From Streptococcus suis (GTDB taxonomy: Bacteria > Bacillota > Bacilli > Lactobacillales > Streptococcaceae): 64,000 nucleotides of DNA. Each line of letters starts with the position of its first letter. The stretch's first letter is position 1. This document shows positions 19,721 through 31,160 of this stretch, piece by piece. The notes under the pieces were generated by a model. That model saw nothing but the letters and a program-made list of their open reading frames with translations, searched no databases and was not told the DNA's origin. The translations under genes and the position numbers were made by a program. The stretch spans positions 1-64,000 of the forward strand of contig JAKTNK010000001.1 in NCBI GenBank assembly GCA_029593465.1. Reading direction: 5' to 3'.

Positions 19721-20413
19721 ATGAGAGTATTATTAGCTGAAGATGAAGTACCCCTATCACGCGTGATTAGCACAGCGATTTCTCGAGAAGGTTATGAGTT
19801 AGATGTGGTGCACGATGGGCAAGCTGCTGTTGAGTTTGCTACTAGTAAGCCTTATGATGTTATGGTAATGGATATTATGATGCCTAAAAAGACTGGGATT
19901 GAGGCGTTGCGTGATATCAGAGCCAGTGGCAACGACAGTCATGTGATTATGTTGACAGCTATGGCTGAGGTGGATGACCGAGTGACAGGACTTGATGCTG
20001 GGGCGGATGATTATCTGACCAAGCCCTTTTCACTTAAAGAACTGTTAGCTCGCTTACGGTCTATCGAGCGGCGCTTAGCAAGCCTGTCCCCGAACATTCT
20101 TGAAATTGGCTCTGTCAAACTAAACATGGCTGAGCAAGAGCTATCCTCTGGTAACAGTATTCGCCTAGCTGGCAAAGAAGCCAAGATGATGGCTTACTTC
20201 ATGCGAAATCTTAATAAAGTATTAAGCAGCGACACCCTTTTGGCCCATGTTTGGCCTAAAGATGAGGCAGACGGTTTGGATGCTTCTTATGTGTTTGTCT
20301 ATGTTTCTTATCTGCGGCAAAAATTACAAGCGATTGGTGCGGATTTAAGCATTGAAGATGTTAACGAAAATCAGTTTAGGCTGGTTGTAGCACAAGGAGA
20401 AAATCATGTTTAG
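19721..20413 (+). CDS. relR: OmpR-family response regulator
   Basis: 230 residues from ATG 19721, directly after AAGGAGG; the preceding gene stops 11 nt upstream. Receiver domain: acidic D8/E9 region, phosphoacceptor D51 (VMVMDIMMPKK), and K in LTKPFS. A winged-helix DNA-binding domain fills the C-terminal ~100 residues. Overlaps the kinase gene by 8 nt. By position it corresponds to RelR of the S. mutans relPRS operon; orthology is inferred from context. Confidence 0.85.
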   Translation: MRVLLAEDEVPLSRVISTAISREGYELDVVHDGQAAVEFATSKPYDVMVMDIMMPKKTGIEALRDIRASGNDSHVIMLTAMAEVDDRVTGLDAGADDYLTKPFSLKELLARLRSIERRLASLSPNILEIGSVKLNMAEQELSSGNSIRLAGKEAKMMAYFMRNLNKVLSSDTLLAHVWPKDEADGLDASYVFVYVSYLRQKLQAIGADLSIEDVNENQFRLVVAQGENHV

Positions 20414-21641
20414 ACGGTTACGGATTCGCTTTATTGTGGTAGCCTCTCTAGCTATTTCGATTCTAATGGTGGCTGTTCTTGGGATTACGACATCAGTGCG
20501 GTATTATCAAACCCAACGTGAAATTACGGCTGTTTTAGAGGTTTTATCAGATAACAAGGGGGCGTTTCCTAGTTTGGATGAAGCGCAAAAGAAATTGGGG
20601 CGCCCGACCACGCAAGATACCCTTAGTCAATACCGCTTTGTCAGCGCTCAGATAGACAGTGATAAGAAAGTGTCTCATGTGGATACCCGTAATATCTCGG
20701 AACTATCCCAAAAGGATGTTGAATACTATGCCGTCAAGCTTTTTCGAAAGGGAGAGGAATCAGGTCGTTTTCGGGCAGATAACCGTTACTATGCTTATCA
20801 ATTCAAAACATTAGACAGTCATCGTCAGCAGATTATCATTTTAGATGCGACATGGATTTTGGCAGATTATCATGCTATTTTGACGATTTCCATTTGGTTG
20901 GGGCTTATCGGTATTGTCTTTTTTATAGTGATGATCAGTGCCTTATCGCAAAAAGTGATTGCGCCCTACGTTAGAAATTATGAGAAGCAAAAGCGCTTCA
21001 TCACTAATGCTGGTCATGAGCTTAAGACACCTTTAGCGATTATTTCAGCCAATAATGAGTTGGTTGAGTTGATGACAGGAGAATCCGAGTGGACCAAAAG
21101 CACTGCCGATCAGGTGCATCGCTTAACAGAATTGATCAATCAAATGGTAACCTTGGCTCGCCTTGAAGAACAAGAGGATGTGGTCTTACATGACGTGGAT
21201 TTCTCGGCAATCGCACAAGATGCGGCTGAGGATTTTAAGGGGCCAGTCATCAAGGATGGCAAGCGGTTTACGATGGCAATCACCCCCAATCTTCATGTGA
21301 AGGCAGAAGAAAAGTCACTCTTTGAATTAGTGACCATTTTAGTGGATAATGCTAATAAGTATTGTGATCCTGGCGGCCACGTCAGTGTGGTTTTAAAACC
21401 AGCAGGAACCCTCTCTAAAAAAGCTCGCTTAAGCATCTCCAATACCTATCAAGCTGGTAAACAGGTTGATTACAGCCGATTTTTCGAGCGATTCTATCGT
21501 GAAGATGAATCCCACAACCATGAGCATCGCTCTGGTTATGGCATTGGCTTGTCGATGGCAGAAAGTATGGTTAATCTCTTTCACGGCAAACTATTTGCCC
21601 ACTATAAAAAGGATACCATAACCTTTACGGTAATTTTATGA
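20406..21641 (+). CDS. relS: Sensor histidine kinase
   Basis: 411 residues. Membrane segments at about 8-30 and 155-180 flank an extracellular sensor domain of about 120 residues. H204 in NAGHELKTPLA is the phosphorylated histidine, followed by N-box LVDNANKY and G-box GYGIGLSMAESM. The loop is unrelated to common named sensor domains as far as I can see. It probably tunes relP expression to an envelope or oxidative signal, as proposed for RelRS. Confidence 0.85.
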   Translation: MFRRLRIRFIVVASLAISILMVAVLGITTSVRYYQTQREITAVLEVLSDNKGAFPSLDEAQKKLGRPTTQDTLSQYRFVSAQIDSDKKVSHVDTRNISELSQKDVEYYAVKLFRKGEESGRFRADNRYYAYQFKTLDSHRQQIIILDATWILADYHAILTISIWLGLIGIVFFIVMISALSQKVIAPYVRNYEKQKRFITNAGHELKTPLAIISANNELVELMTGESEWTKSTADQVHRLTELINQMVTLARLEEQEDVVLHDVDFSAIAQDAAEDFKGPVIKDGKRFTMAITPNLHVKAEEKSLFELVTILVDNANKYCDPGGHVSVVLKPAGTLSKKARLSISNTYQAGKQVDYSRFFERFYREDESHNHEHRSGYGIGLSMAESMVNLFHGKLFAHYKKDTITFTVIL

Positions 21642-21652
21642 GACTTACGGAT

Positions 21653-22549
21653 TTACTCTATGAGGGTTAGTTCGTGACGAACGGCTTCAATAAAGGCTTC
21701 CACAATAGGGGAAGTTTTTTTCTGTTTGGAAGTAATGTAACCCAAGGTATGAGAAGGGCTATCTGAGAGTGGGATAAGTGTGATGTGATCTTTGATAACC
21801 CCAGTGACAATGCCCAAGCCCGAAGCATAGGCTTCTGTGGCTAGAAGCATATTCAGCAGGCTCCCACGATCATTTGAGTAGATGACTTGTTGTCCCTTTT
21901 CCAAAGCCAGAGGATCTTCATCTAGCGTAATACCAGTATCTTCTTGGCTAAAGCGGATTTGGGGATAATTTGTCAAATCGGCCTTGGTCAGTTCTTTTTT
22001 ATAGGCTAAAGGATGGTCTTTCCTCAAAAAAATGCGCGTTGGAAATTCTCCCAGTGGCACAAATGACAGGTCCATCTGCTTAAAACAGCGCTCTAAAATA
22101 GCTTTATTACTATCATCAAGGTAGAGAATTCCCACATCACTTTGGTAGGAGGCTACGCTATCAACGATAGCATTAGTTGTTGTTTCGATGAGTTGAAAGG
22201 CTTGATAGGTCTCAGCAAAAGCCTTGGATACTGTGGCTAAGGGTTGAGATAAGAAGTCGTAGTGATGGCTCGCTACGGTAAAGTTTTTTTTGAAATCGCT
22301 TTGATAACGGCTTTGCAGTAAATCGACTTCGCTGATGATGCGTTTGGCATGCTTGACAAAATCAATCCTATCCTCGGTCAGACGTACACCTGTGTTCGAG
22401 CGGGTAAAGAGTTGGACGTCTAGCTCTGTTTCTAGTTGGTGAATGGTGGCCGATAGGTTGGGTTGGCTGACAAATAATCGCTTGGCAGCCTCGCTGAAGG
22501 AGCCTGCTTCTGCGATAGCAATCACATAACGGCATTGTTGAAAATTCAT
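21653..22549 (-). CDS. LysR-family regulator, CpsY/MtaR-like paralogue
   Basis: 298 residues from the ATG at 22549, preceded by AGGAGAGC; an earlier in-frame ATG at 22579 lacks an SD. N-terminal helix-turn-helix (GSFSEAAKRLFVSQPNLSATIHQLE) and a long effector domain with ASHHYDFL. It resembles the regulator at 51236 (ASQHYDFL at the same place), so the two are paralogues. MtaR/CpsY proteins control methionine or other amino acid transport in streptococci; the regulon of this copy is unknown. Its stop lies 12 nt from the kinase stop, so the two operons converge. Confidence 0.8.
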   Translation of the reverse strand: MNFQQCRYVIAIAEAGSFSEAAKRLFVSQPNLSATIHQLETELDVQLFTRSNTGVRLTEDRIDFVKHAKRIISEVDLLQSRYQSDFKKNFTVASHHYDFLSQPLATVSKAFAETYQAFQLIETTTNAIVDSVASYQSDVGILYLDDSNKAILERCFKQMDLSFVPLGEFPTRIFLRKDHPLAYKKELTKADLTNYPQIRFSQEDTGITLDEDPLALEKGQQVIYSNDRGSLLNMLLATEAYASGLGIVTGVIKDHITLIPLSDSPSHTLGYITSKQKKTSPIVEAFIEAVRHELTLIE

Positions 22550-22716
22550 AAGCTCTCCTAGGGGATTTGTTAGAGACATTATACCAAATGAACAGCACTT
22601 TAGGATGGCTATAAGTTTTGGTTATGGAGCACTATCAAGATTAAAGATTATGCAAGTGAGCGCTAGCGTGGTATGATAGTAACACCGTATTTCAAAAATG
22701 AAGAAAGGAAATTCTC

Positions 22717-23406
22717 ATGGGCAAAGTGATTGTTGGTATTACCAGTAATGAAAGGCCAGAAACGCCTGATAGTTCGATTATTCATTCCTCTGTGTCGCGA
22801 CATTTTGCGCGTGCTGTCATTAAGGCAGGTGGTATCCCGATTCATATTCCTGTCTGCCATCCTGATATGGCGAAGCCCTATGCTGATATGATTGATCGGT
22901 TGATTTTGACAGGTGGGCAAGATGTTCAGCCTAGCTACTATCATCAGGAAAATGATGCTGATAGTAATCTCTATTTTCCAGAGCGCGATGCGTTTGAATT
23001 TGCCTTGGTGGAAGAAACCATGCGTCAGAAAAAACCAATCATGGGGATTTGCCGAGGACTTCAACTTTACAATACCATTTTAGGTGGTGATTTGAACCTT
23101 GATATCAAGGGACATCAACACGACAATCCTGACGTTCTTGTGCATGACGTTCGAATTGACAAAGGCAATGGTGTTTACGATATTTTTGGAGCGACAGAGG
23201 CTGTTAATTCCCTCCACCATCAAAGCATTAAAACCCTAGCATCAGGCTTAGAAGTGCTTGCGCGTGATAGTCATGATGGGACCATTGAAGCCATTCAAGC
23301 CAAAGACAAGCGTAGCTTTATCGGTCTTCAATGGCATCCCGAATACTTGTTAGACCGTGCTCCCAAAAATCAGCAGTTATTTGATTATTTTTTGAGCTTG
23401 TCATAA
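22717..23406 (+). CDS. Class I glutamine amidotransferase-like gamma-glutamyl hydrolase
   Basis: 229 residues of the peptidase C26 family (PuuD-like gamma-glutamyl-GABA hydrolase). Catalytic Cys112 lies in GICRGLQLYN and the catalytic His in QWHPEYLLD near the C-terminus. The family cleaves gamma-glutamyl amide bonds in the cytoplasm. No polyamine pathway genes surround it. It is divergent from the LysR gene, with about 170 bp between them, so the LysR protein could regulate it. Confidence 0.85.
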   Translation: MGKVIVGITSNERPETPDSSIIHSSVSRHFARAVIKAGGIPIHIPVCHPDMAKPYADMIDRLILTGGQDVQPSYYHQENDADSNLYFPERDAFEFALVEETMRQKKPIMGICRGLQLYNTILGGDLNLDIKGHQHDNPDVLVHDVRIDKGNGVYDIFGATEAVNSLHHQSIKTLASGLEVLARDSHDGTIEAIQAKDKRSFIGLQWHPEYLLDRAPKNQQLFDYFLSLS

Positions 23407-23427
23407 AGTCAGACTAGGTTTGATTAG

Positions 23428-23459
23428 AAATCCCTGTTGGTCAATAATAGGGATTTTTA
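23428..23459 (+). terminator. Rho-independent terminator
   Basis: AAATCCCT (23428-23435) pairs with AGGGATTT (23449-23456), then further T residues. Confidence 0.75.
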
Positions 23460-23565
23460 TTGTGATGAATCAAAGTTATTCTCTTGATAAGACTTTTCTA
23501 AGTCGCTTTTTCTGCTAAAATACGTTAAAATAGGACTGTTGTAAAAGCTTAAAAGAAAAGATAAG

Positions 23566-24444
23566 ATGATGAAAGTTAGTGGAATTGGTAAGTCGCATAG
23601 CAAGATTATCTTGATGGGAGAACATTCGGTGGTGTATGGTTTTCCTGCTATCGCTCTACCATTAAAAAATATCGAGGTGACTTGCGAGCTGAGACCAGCC
23701 CAAGAGACCCTACACATGACCATTGCGGACCCTCTAGTGACGGCGATTTTTGCTGCTTTAGAATACCTAGAAATCAAAGAGCCTAAGATTAGCTATAAGA
23801 TTACCTCATCGGTACCGCAAAGACGCGGAATGGGCTCATCTGCAGCTGTTGCGATTGCTGCTATCAGGGCGGTTTTTGATTATTATGAGCAGCCCTTGGA
23901 CAATCAAACGCTTGAACTGTTGACCAATCAAGCTGAAATCATTGCCCATACCAACCCTAGTGGTTTGGATGCGAAGACCTGTTTGAGTGACAAAGCGATT
24001 AAGTTTATCCGAAATATTGGCTTTTCAACTCTTGAGGTTGACTTGGGCGCCTGCTTGCTTATTGCTGATACGGGCATTCATGGGCACACAAGAGAAGCTG
24101 TGGAAAAAGTTGAAGCACAAGAAGAAAAAGCCCTCCCCTTTCTCCATGCCTTAGGACAACTAACCGATGCTTTTGAAGGCTATTTAGCCGAAAAAGACTT
24201 GCAGCGCATGGGGATTGCCATGTCACACGCTCACGATATCTTAGATGAACTCGGGGTCTCTAGTCCTGAGGCCAATCATTTGGTTAAGGTTGCTAGAGAG
24301 TTGCAAGTGTTAGGTGCTAAGATGTCGGGAGGTGGTCTAGGAGGCTGCATCATCGCCTTGTGTCGGAATCAAGCCGAAGCAAGTCTTGCCGCTGAACAAC
24401 TAGAGAAAGAAGGAGCTGTGAACACATGGATCGAACACCTGTAA
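23566..24444 (+). CDS. mvaK1: Mevalonate kinase
   Basis: 292 residues (a second ATG directly follows the first). GHMP-kinase motifs: GKSHSKIILMGEHSVVYG at the start, ATP loop RRGMGSSAAVAIA, and the C-terminal KMSGGGLGGCII. Phosphorylates mevalonate in isoprenoid precursor synthesis. First of a block mvaK1-mvaD-mvaK2 with overlapping or nearly touching genes, the standard streptococcal order. Confidence 0.95.
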   Translation: MMKVSGIGKSHSKIILMGEHSVVYGFPAIALPLKNIEVTCELRPAQETLHMTIADPLVTAIFAALEYLEIKEPKISYKITSSVPQRRGMGSSAAVAIAAIRAVFDYYEQPLDNQTLELLTNQAEIIAHTNPSGLDAKTCLSDKAIKFIRNIGFSTLEVDLGACLLIADTGIHGHTREAVEKVEAQEEKALPFLHALGQLTDAFEGYLAEKDLQRMGIAMSHAHDILDELGVSSPEANHLVKVARELQVLGAKMSGGGLGGCIIALCRNQAEASLAAEQLEKEGAVNTWIEHL

Positions 24445-25358
24445 CGGTCAAATCCTATGCTAACATCGCCATTATCAAGTACTGGGGAAAAGAGGATGCC
24501 GAGAAGATGATTCCTTCGACTAGTAGCATCTCGCTGACCTTGGAGGACATGTTTACCAAAACTCAACTAAGCCCTCTAGAAGATGCTGTTTCAGATGCGT
24601 TTTACATTGATGGTGTCAAGCAGGATAAGATTGAATTAGCCAAGATGGGGAAAGTCTTGGACCTTTTTCGCCAAGACCCTAACGAATACGTCAGAATTGA
24701 CACTTGGAATAACATGCCGACTGCTGCAGGATTATCCTCGAGCTCATCAGGCTTATCAGCTCTTGTTAAGGCAGCCAATGCTTATTTTGGCAGTCACAAA
24801 TCGCAAAGTGAACTCGCACAACTAGCCAAGTTTGCCTCAGGCTCTTCCTCGCGCTCTTTCTATGGACCTTTATCAGCCTGGGACAAAACTACTGGAGACA
24901 TCTATCGTGTTCCAACAGACTTAAAACTTGGCATGATTATGCTGGTCTTAAGCGATCACAAAAAGCCCATTTCTAGCCGTGAAGGAATGAAACGAGCCAG
25001 AGATACCTCAGCTTATTTTCCGGAGTGGGTTGAGCAATCCGAACGCGATTATCACCAAATGCTTGCTTACCTTAAAGCCAATGAGTTTGACAAAGTGGGG
25101 CAGTTAACCGAAGCTAACGCTCTTCGCATGCATGAGACCAATCACCAGGCGCAACCAGCCTTTTCTTACTTGACTGAAAAAACATACGAGGCGATGCAGC
25201 GGGTCAAAGAGCTGCGTGACAAGGGGGAACAGTGCTACTTTACGATGGACGCTGGTCCAAATGTCAAAGTGCTCTGCTTGGAAAAAGACCTTGATCGCTT
25301 GGCGAGGATTTTCCAGAAAGACTACCAAGTCATTACCTCTCGAACAAAGGCCTTATAA
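24426..25358 (+). CDS. mvaD: Diphosphomevalonate decarboxylase
   Basis: 310 residues, overlapping mvaK1 by 19 nt. The N-terminal SYANIAIIKYWGK, the ATP-binding loop TAAGLSSSSSG and the DAGPN segment with the catalytic Asp near the C-terminus identify the enzyme. It converts mevalonate diphosphate to isopentenyl diphosphate with ATP. Confidence 0.95.
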   Translation: MDRTPVTVKSYANIAIIKYWGKEDAEKMIPSTSSISLTLEDMFTKTQLSPLEDAVSDAFYIDGVKQDKIELAKMGKVLDLFRQDPNEYVRIDTWNNMPTAAGLSSSSSGLSALVKAANAYFGSHKSQSELAQLAKFASGSSSRSFYGPLSAWDKTTGDIYRVPTDLKLGMIMLVLSDHKKPISSREGMKRARDTSAYFPEWVEQSERDYHQMLAYLKANEFDKVGQLTEANALRMHETNHQAQPAFSYLTEKTYEAMQRVKELRDKGEQCYFTMDAGPNVKVLCLEKDLDRLARIFQKDYQVITSRTKAL

Positions 25359-25359
25359 G

Positions 25360-26382
25360 ATGACAGCAATTAGTGTTCAAACCGGTGGAAAGCTATATCT
25401 CGCAGGCGAATATGCGATTTTAACCCCTCAACAAACGGCCATTATCAAATCGATTCCCATTTATATGACCGCTAGGATTGTCCAATCTAATAGGATTGAG
25501 CTGTTCTCAGACTTGTTTGATTATCCTGTGGGAATGGCAGACGATAGCAAGTATCGTCTCATTCAAGAAAGCATTCGTACCTTTGCTGCTTTTTGTCACC
25601 TTAGTCCTGAAGAACTCAATCCTTTTAAACTCTCCATTTTAGGAAATATGGGTAAAAATGGTAAGAAATATGGCATTGGCTCTAGCGGCAGTGTTACAGT
25701 CTTGACCCTTAAAGCTTTAGCTGACTTTTATGGGATAACAATCAGTAAAAATCAGCTATTCAAGTTAGCTGCCTATACCTTACTCAAGCTAGGTGATAAT
25801 GGGTCTATGGGGGATATTGCATGTATTGCTTATGATGATTTGATTGCTTATACCTCCTTTGATAGGGAAAGAATAGCAGCCGACATTGCGAAGCATTCCT
25901 TAGATACTCTGTTAGAGATGGACTGGGGTTACCGCATTGAACCTTTACTCCCTAAGGTAAAGGCGGATTTTTTGGTGGGGTGGACAGCCCAGCCTGCCTT
26001 ATCTAGCCAGATGATTAAGGACTTGAAGGGGCGGGTGACACCAGCTTTTTTAGAGGAAACGCAAGCAGCAGTTGAGCAAGCTCGTAAGAGTTTGACAACT
26101 GGCGATAAGGTGGGTCTTATTAAGGCTTTGGAGAGAGTCAGTGACTTACTGGTTGACTTGAGCCCAGCTATTTATACGGATAAACTACTGGATTTAAAAG
26201 TAGCGAGTCAAGGCTTAGATGCCGTTGCTAAATCCTCCGGAGCAGGCGGGGGTGATTGTGGAATTGCCTTGTCTTTCAAGGCTGATGATACAGTGGTCTT
26301 AAAAGAGCGTTGGCAACAGGCTGGTTTAGAACTGATTTATCAAGAAAGCTGGTCAGATGCGAATCAGCCTTGCGAACCCTAG
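25360..26382 (+). CDS. mvaK2: Phosphomevalonate kinase
   Basis: 340 residues from ATG 25360, one base after the mvaD stop. GHMP motifs: GGKLYLAGEYAIL, YGIGSSGSVTVL and SSGAGGGDCGIAL. Phosphorylates phosphomevalonate, the step between MvaK1 and MvaD. Followed by a 216-bp gap before fni. Confidence 0.93.
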   Translation: MTAISVQTGGKLYLAGEYAILTPQQTAIIKSIPIYMTARIVQSNRIELFSDLFDYPVGMADDSKYRLIQESIRTFAAFCHLSPEELNPFKLSILGNMGKNGKKYGIGSSGSVTVLTLKALADFYGITISKNQLFKLAAYTLLKLGDNGSMGDIACIAYDDLIAYTSFDRERIAADIAKHSLDTLLEMDWGYRIEPLLPKVKADFLVGWTAQPALSSQMIKDLKGRVTPAFLEETQAAVEQARKSLTTGDKVGLIKALERVSDLLVDLSPAIYTDKLLDLKVASQGLDAVAKSSGAGGGDCGIALSFKADDTVVLKERWQQAGLELIYQESWSDANQPCEP

Positions 26383-26592
26383 TTGTGACTAAAGTGAAAT
26401 GAGAAGGTGCTCACCTCTATCATAGGATAGCTTGTTAGGTTATTTATCTGAGTGAATGGTGATAAGGCAGTATTTAGCCTTTGCTTTCTTATGATGTGAG
26501 ACTGGTCCTTTGAACCCACTTTAGATAGCAGGCCTGTTTTGAGAAGACTTACAAGAATTAAAAAGCAATCTGAAACTACTGGATAGAGGTGA

Positions 26593-27621
<1,029 letters not shown>

Positions 27622-27631
<10 letters not shown>

Positions 27632-28896
27632 TTTCTAAGCGTTGTTAAAAGGTATTTGGCCGTTTCTAAGTTCATATGTTTTTCATGCAGTAGCTCTGGC
27701 ACGAGCTGCCCTACCTCATTCTCTGTCGCACCGGCTAGTAGTGCCAAAGACTTGGCATGTAATTTCATGTGTCCAGCTTGGATACCAGTGGAAATGAGGG
27801 CTTTTAGGGCGGCAAAATTCTGCGCTAATCCTAAAGAAACGACTAAACCAGCCAGTTCTTTAGCATCAGGATTGCCTAGTAAATCGTGCGCGATTTGAAC
27901 ACTGGGGTTAAGTCCAATCGACCCTCCTTTCGTCGCTACCGGCATTGGAAGGGTTAGCTTACCGTGGATTGTCGCAGCTTCTTCATCGTAATGCCATTGG
28001 CTAAGTCCTTGATAGCTCCCACTTCGAGCGGCATAAGCATGGGCACCAGCCTCGATCGCTCGCCAGTCATTTCCAGTTGCTAGGACCAAGGCATCAATAC
28101 CATTAAAAATACCTTTATTGTGTGTGCTAGCTCGGTAAGTGTCAACTTGTGCCAAATGGCTAGCTAGTGCTAACTTTTGAGCAAGCAGTTGCGCTTCTGA
28201 CGGTTGGCGACTAAGGCTAGTGATTGGCAGGGTACATTCGGCTGTTACCAGGCTTTCTGTTGCATAGTTTGATAAGATGGCCATTAAACGCGTACCCTGA
28301 CTAAGGTCTTCCAGACTCGGGACCAAGGCTTCCATCATGGTATTGACCATATTAGCCCCCATGGCTTCTTGCGTGTCCACAGAGACATAGACCATGAGGA
28401 AGTTGCTTTTTTCCTCCAGCCAAAGCCGACGAGCACCGCCTCCTCGCTTGACGATAGAAGGATGGGCCTGGTTGGCTAACTCAAGTAGGGTCTTTTGATG
28501 AGCTAGTATCGTAGCTCTTGCTTTTGCGGCATCAGGAACAGCAAATAATACCACTTGTCCAATCATCTCACGATTGTGGATGGTTGTTGTAAACCCACCG
28601 GCGCGTTGAATTATCTTTGCAGCAAAGCTGGCTGCAGCCACAACAGATGGTTCCTCTGTGACCATTGGTAGTTGATAGGTTTTACCATTTACTAAAAAGT
28701 CAGGCGCAATAGCAAAAGGAAGTGACAATAGCCCAACCACATTCTCTACCATTTGATTGGCGATGTTCCGAGATAGGGTGACTTGCTGCTCAAGCTTGGC
28801 CTGGTTTTCAGCGCTCAAGAGGTGGTAGGTATTTAGCAAATCAATGCGTTCTTGAGGTGTTTTTTTGGAAAATCCATTCCATTTGAGTTTAGTCAT
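27622..28896 (-). CDS. mvaA: Hydroxymethylglutaryl-CoA reductase, class II
   Basis: 424 residues from the ATG at 28896, which is better spaced from the GAGG site than the ATG at 28902. ENVVGLLSLPFAIA (catalytic Glu), DAMGANMVNTMMEAL (dinucleotide site) and the catalytic lysine/histidine regions are those of bacterial class II enzymes. Reduces HMG-CoA to mevalonate. Start overlaps the end of mvaS, so translation is coupled; the pair is transcribed towards the mvaK1 block. Confidence 0.95.
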
Positions 28897-30064
28897 CGTC
28901 ATGCCTCACGTAAATACGTTGATGGTTTTGGATAGCTTCTAAAGCAAAAGCACCTGTGCGATAGGAGGAAAGGTCGGCATTACCGTCGTCATCTAAGTGA
29001 GCCTCTTCGTAGAACATGGCTTCATACTCTTCGACAGTGAGTGCTTGACGCCTTGCTAGTAGTGCCAAGCGGTCCTTATTTAAGCGTTTTTGATAGCCTT
29101 CTACCAACTGCAGTGAGAAAATCTCAGAAACAGCACCAGATCCATAAGAAAATAAGCCAATCCGGTCACCAACCTTAAGAGAATTGCTGTTTTCCAGTAG
29201 GGATAATAGGCCTAGATAGAGCGATCCAGTGTAGATATTTCCCACTTGGCGGCTATAAACAATAGAAGCGTCAAAGTTAGCCATTAGATCGGTTTTAACG
29301 GTTTCATCCAAATCTTTTGGCATGAGTTTTTTAAGGCCCTTGAGGGCTAGCTTAGGATAAGGAATGTGGAAACAAAAGGCAGCAAATTGACTTAAATCAG
29401 CCTGGTAGCGTTTCTGGTACTCCGCCCAAGTTGTTTTTAAGCTATCTAAATATTGCTTGGTTGAATAAATCCCATCAACAAAAGGTGTTGTCGAATAATT
29501 GGGGCGCCAGAAATCCATGATGTTACGCGTTTGGGCGACATTGTCATCTGAAAAGGCTAGCAGATGAGGGTTGGCAGTTACGAGCATGGCAATGGCTCCA
29601 GCGCCTTGAGTTGGTTCACCAGCAGAAGCAATGCCGTATTTGGCAATATCACTGGCAATCACTAAGACCTTGCTGTCAGGGTGCTGTTGCACATGGAGTT
29701 TGGCATAGTTAAGACCAGCAGTAGCCGCATAACAAGCTTCCTTCATCTCTATGGAGCGAGCGAATGGTTGAATGTCTAGTAAATCATGGACATAGATGCT
29801 GGCTGCTTTGGATTGGTCAATGCTGGACTCTGTTGCTACGATAACCATATCGATGGCAGCTTTGTCTTGCTCGTCTAAAATATCGTCAGCCGCAGCTGAG
29901 GCAAGTGTTACAATATCTTCTGTAATAGGGGTGATGCTTAAGGCATCTAGCATTAAGCCTGAGGTGTATTTTTCAACTTTTTGACCCCGCGCTTGTGCTA
30001 AAGCTTCGAGTTTAAGAACGTATTGACTCGTTGCAAAACCAATTTTGTCAATTCCGATAATCAT
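28889..30064 (-). CDS. mvaS: Hydroxymethylglutaryl-CoA synthase
   Basis: 391 residues, thiolase fold. Catalytic Cys111 in MEACYAATAGL and a C-terminal YGSGAVSEIFSLQLVEGY are diagnostic. Condenses acetoacetyl-CoA with acetyl-CoA. GAAGGAAA precedes the ATG at 30064. First gene of mvaS-mvaA, divergent from thyA. Confidence 0.95.
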   Translation of the reverse strand: MIIGIDKIGFATSQYVLKLEALAQARGQKVEKYTSGLMLDALSITPITEDIVTLASAAADDILDEQDKAAIDMVIVATESSIDQSKAASIYVHDLLDIQPFARSIEMKEACYAATAGLNYAKLHVQQHPDSKVLVIASDIAKYGIASAGEPTQGAGAIAMLVTANPHLLAFSDDNVAQTRNIMDFWRPNYSTTPFVDGIYSTKQYLDSLKTTWAEYQKRYQADLSQFAAFCFHIPYPKLALKGLKKLMPKDLDETVKTDLMANFDASIVYSRQVGNIYTGSLYLGLLSLLENSNSLKVGDRIGLFSYGSGAVSEIFSLQLVEGYQKRLNKDRLALLARRQALTVEEYEAMFYEEAHLDDDGNADLSSYRTGAFALEAIQNHQRIYVRHDDD

Positions 30065-30249
30065 AAATGGTTTCCTTCACTAGTGTTATAAAATCGTTAG
30101 TGACTAAATTGTAACATAAAATGAGAGATAGTATGGGATTTAGCTATGTCACTTGAAGGTTTGAACAAGTCAGGGCATTTCTAGTGGAAATTTCACGTGA
30201 ATTTAGGTAGAATAAACGAGTTATACAAAAAGTAAAGGTGGCACTATCC

Positions 30250-31089
30250 ATGACTAAAGCTGACGATGTGTTTAAATATCATATTAGGCGTATCCTAGAA
30301 GAAGGTGTCATGTCCGAGCAGGCAAGACCCAAATACAAAGATGGTCAAACGGCAAATTCTAAGTATATTACAGGGGCATTCACAGAGTATGATTTGGCTA
30401 GGGGTGAGTTTCCGATTACAACGCTGCGTCCTATTCCTATTAAGTCAGCGATTAAAGAAATCTTTTGGATTTATCAGGATCAGTCTAATAGCCTTGATGT
30501 CTTGGAAGACAAATACAAAGTGCATTATTGGAATGATTGGGAAGTAGATGGTAGCCGTACGATTGGTCAACGTTATGGAGCGGTGGTTAAAAAGCATCAT
30601 ATCATTGACAAACTATTAAAACAACTGGAAGAGAATCCTTGGAATCGCCGTAATGTCATCTCATTATGGGATTACGAGGCTTTTGAAGAGACTGGCGGGC
30701 TGTTGCCATGCGCCTTTCAGACCATGTTTGATGTTCGCCGTGTTGGTGGTGACATCTATCTAGATGCTACCTTAACCCAACGCTCTAATGACATGCTGGT
30801 GGCACATCACATCAATGCCATGCAGTATGTGGCTTTACAGATGATGATTGCCAAACACTTTGGCTGGAAAGTAGGAAAATTTTTCTACTTTATCAATAAC
30901 CTGCATATCTATGATAATCAATACGAGCAAGCCGCTGAATTACTGAACCGACAACCGAGCCATTGTCAGCCGAGATTGCTCTTAAATGTGCCGGATAAGA
31001 CTAATTTCTTTGATATAAAACCTGACGATTTTGAATTGGTTGATTATAAACCTGTCGAACCACAACTGAAGTTCGACTTAGCTATCTAG
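30250..31089 (+). CDS. thyA: Thymidylate synthase
   Basis: 279 residues from ATG 30250, after AAAGGTGG; an in-frame GTG at 30238 lies inside that SD. Catalytic Cys154 in LLPCAFQ, the dUMP phosphate arginine region [12 protein letters not shown] and C-terminal folate contacts are present. Makes dTMP from dUMP with methylene-tetrahydrofolate. Adjacent to dihydrofolate reductase, which regenerates the folate. Confidence 0.95.
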   Translation: MTKADDVFKYHIRRILEEGVMSEQARPKYKDGQTANSKYITGAFTEYDLARGEFPITTLRPIPIKSAIKEIFWIYQDQSNSLDVLEDKYKVHYWNDWEVDGSRTIGQRYGAVVKKHHIIDKLLKQLEENPWNRRNVISLWDYEAFEETGGLLPCAFQTMFDVRRVGGDIYLDATLTQRSNDMLVAHHINAMQYVALQMMIAKHFGWKVGKFFYFINNLHIYDNQYEQAAELLNRQPSHCQPRLLLNVPDKTNFFDIKPDDFELVDYKPVEPQLKFDLAI

Positions 31090-31160
31090 CCATTTTTTGT
31101 CAGCAATTTTAGCAGAATTTTGCTAGAATCATAAGTAGATATAGACGAAGTAGGAATAAG

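Noticed and set aside
22663-23064. 133-codon minus-strand frame over the gamma-glutamyl hydrolase gene
   Set aside because: Overlaps a gene with intact catalytic motifs on the other strand; no SD.
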